Below, in pieces: positions 63,044 through 64,000 of a stretch of DNA of 64,000 bases. A program made the position numbers and the translations under genes. The notes under the pieces are model-generated. The model saw only the letters and a program-made list of their open reading frames with translations, had not been told where the DNA came from and searched no databases. Origin of the DNA: Rhynchopus sp. YZ270_cl-10. Its lineage: Eukaryota > Euglenozoa > Diplonemea > Diplonemida > Diplonemidae. The stretch spans positions 1,116,001 through 1,180,000 of the forward strand of contig OZ037864.1 in the NCBI GenBank assembly GCA_964035575.1, read 5' to 3'. Positions within the stretch are counted from its first letter, which is position 1, and every line of letters starts with the position of its first letter.

Positions 63044-63238
63044 GCATTTCGCGACAATTTGGTGTGGTGAAAATACCTGCATCCTAGAGTTCAGGGCGAT
63101 GAAGGCCATCCACAAGACAGAGACTAGCCCAGGACCCGTTGTCGCAGCTGTACCAGAGCGCGTTACCTTGGCCTGGGTCGGCCTCTTTGTCTCTACGAGG
63201 TGTCTAAGCAACGAGATGCTTAGGTTCATCTCATAAAC
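63044..63238 (+). pseudogene. Coding-like island, possible exon remnant
   Basis: Following an acceptor-like TTTTTTGGGGCAG, one + frame stays open for about 65 codons, includes FRAMKAIHKTETSPGPVVA and VTLAWVGLFVST, and runs into the class A hairpin at 63197. Its base composition resembles the genes. No family is recognised. It could be an exon fragment or a relic. Confidence 0.25.
63197..63232 (+). repeat. Hairpin-family element (class A)
   Basis: GAGGTG pairs with the CATCTC end. CTAAGC/GCTTAG inner stem encloses AACGAGAT. The ATAAACTTTTCT tail is intact. The outer pair is G-C, as in the 18472 copy. Confidence 0.65.
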
Positions 63239-64000
63239 TTTTCTCTTTTCTCCTGCGGAGGTGTGTGCCCCTTGTGGCGCACCTTCCACTTCTTTTGAGG
63301 GGGGTGGTCATACATTTTGCGCGAAAAGGTGATTCCTCGGAGGTAAGCTCCAAACAGCTATCTCCACCCTTGGTTGACTCAATTTTGTCTTCCTCTCTTT
63401 GTGTACAAGGTAAGAATACATCTGTATCCACTTAATTTTGACCCATATTTACCGATGTTTGTCAGGCAATTTGTCGGTGTTAAACTGCTAGCAAACACCA
63501 GCAAACATGAGGTCAAAATCAGGTGTGTATGGAATGTCTTGTACTTTCTCTTTGGCGTGAAAGTACTGAGACGAATTTTGTGCAAGGTAATGGAATTTTT
63601 TTTGTGTGATTTTCTGCGCACCGCCTGACACCCTCTTTTTTTTTTTCTTCTCGCTTTCAAACTTCACCTCTTTTTTCAGTTTTTTTATGTGTTTTATGAA
63701 TGTTCCAAACAAAACCCCCCCTATCTCCAGTTTCATTTCCCCGTCAAACGGGCATATAAAAGAAACCTTCCACCTTTCTAACAACCCCCTCTACTTTTTA
63801 TGGCACAGTGCCCCCCTTCCCTCTGTACCTCTCCTGTTCAAAAATGAAAATGGAGACTGCACAACTGGCAATGGAGACAACTACAACAATTTTATAATCC
63901 CCTTGCCTTTTCACACATTTACCAGAAAAAATAACACCATTTTAAATGGAGGGAATTGATATTAGTGTGTTCAGTGGTGCTGCGTTTAAAATACGTGCTG

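Larger units (their letters stand above)
61933..64000. other. Terminal gene-poor region
   Basis: There is no gene I can support. It contains two hairpin-family copies (62910, 63197), T-runs and a GC-richer coding-like island at 63044-63235. Confidence 0.55.

Noticed and set aside
14482-63232. Hairpin elements as hammerhead ribozymes or histone-type stem-loops
   Set aside because: The conserved CUGAUGA and GAAA core of hammerheads is missing, and the loop and flanks do not match the histone 3' stem-loop.
14482-63232. Class A hairpins as 23-nt mini-introns (GT...AG between AG and GTTCATC)
   Set aside because: The copies lie outside coding sequence and the inner stem, not the GT/AG ends, is what varies in a paired manner.

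Overview
This is eukaryotic nuclear DNA, probably from a free-living flagellated protist. Coding regions are GC-rich. Spacers are AT-rich and full of T-runs. At least nine introns can be placed, nearly all opening with GTATG and closing with (A/T/C)AG. All 17 genes I accept lie on the + strand over about 60 kb, and almost every start codon sits 3-50 nt after a pyrimidine tract ending in AG. Head-to-tail genes with an acceptor-like site before each ATG are what polycistronic transcription with spliced-leader trans-splicing produces. Together with cis-introns this suggests Euglenozoa, perhaps a diplonemid or relative; that placement is inference. A long-form HisG suggests the cell makes its own histidine.

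Left part (1-29,118): V-ATPase subunit E, a jacalin-like plus SPRY-like protein, a TPR protein, an E2 with a UBA-like tail, a WW protein, a BTB-BACK protein followed by (or fused to) a large WW-like protein, a giant coiled-coil protein, a small Tudor/KOW-like protein and a type I surface protein with Cys-rich modules. Spacers hold a piggyBac-like MITE (977-1408), a 678-bp DNA transposon with 7-bp target duplications (10989-11666), decayed coding fragments and many copies of a short hairpin element.

Middle (29,119-44,377): no genes. A 406-bp satellite has 27 full copies and one partial copy, and stops at a GC-rich double hairpin. Beyond it come a 50-copy ACTGT array, a 30-copy 9-bp array, a 116-bp palindromic MITE and more hairpin elements.

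Right part (44,378-64,000): a small putative mitochondrial protein, a 628-aa helical protein, three-exon Sua5, a 1082-aa protein made of four phytochelatin-synthase-like units with a scattered catalytic triad, a nearly perfect 1.27-kb foldback element, a mitochondrial-type PIF1 helicase, a KCTD-type T1/BTB protein and HisG.

The genes share no single pathway. The layout looks like a co-directional housekeeping cluster broken by repeat islands. The main novelties are the phytochelatin-synthase-like array, the dispersed hairpin family with compensatory base changes, the foldback element, and the sixfold periodic variants in the satellite.
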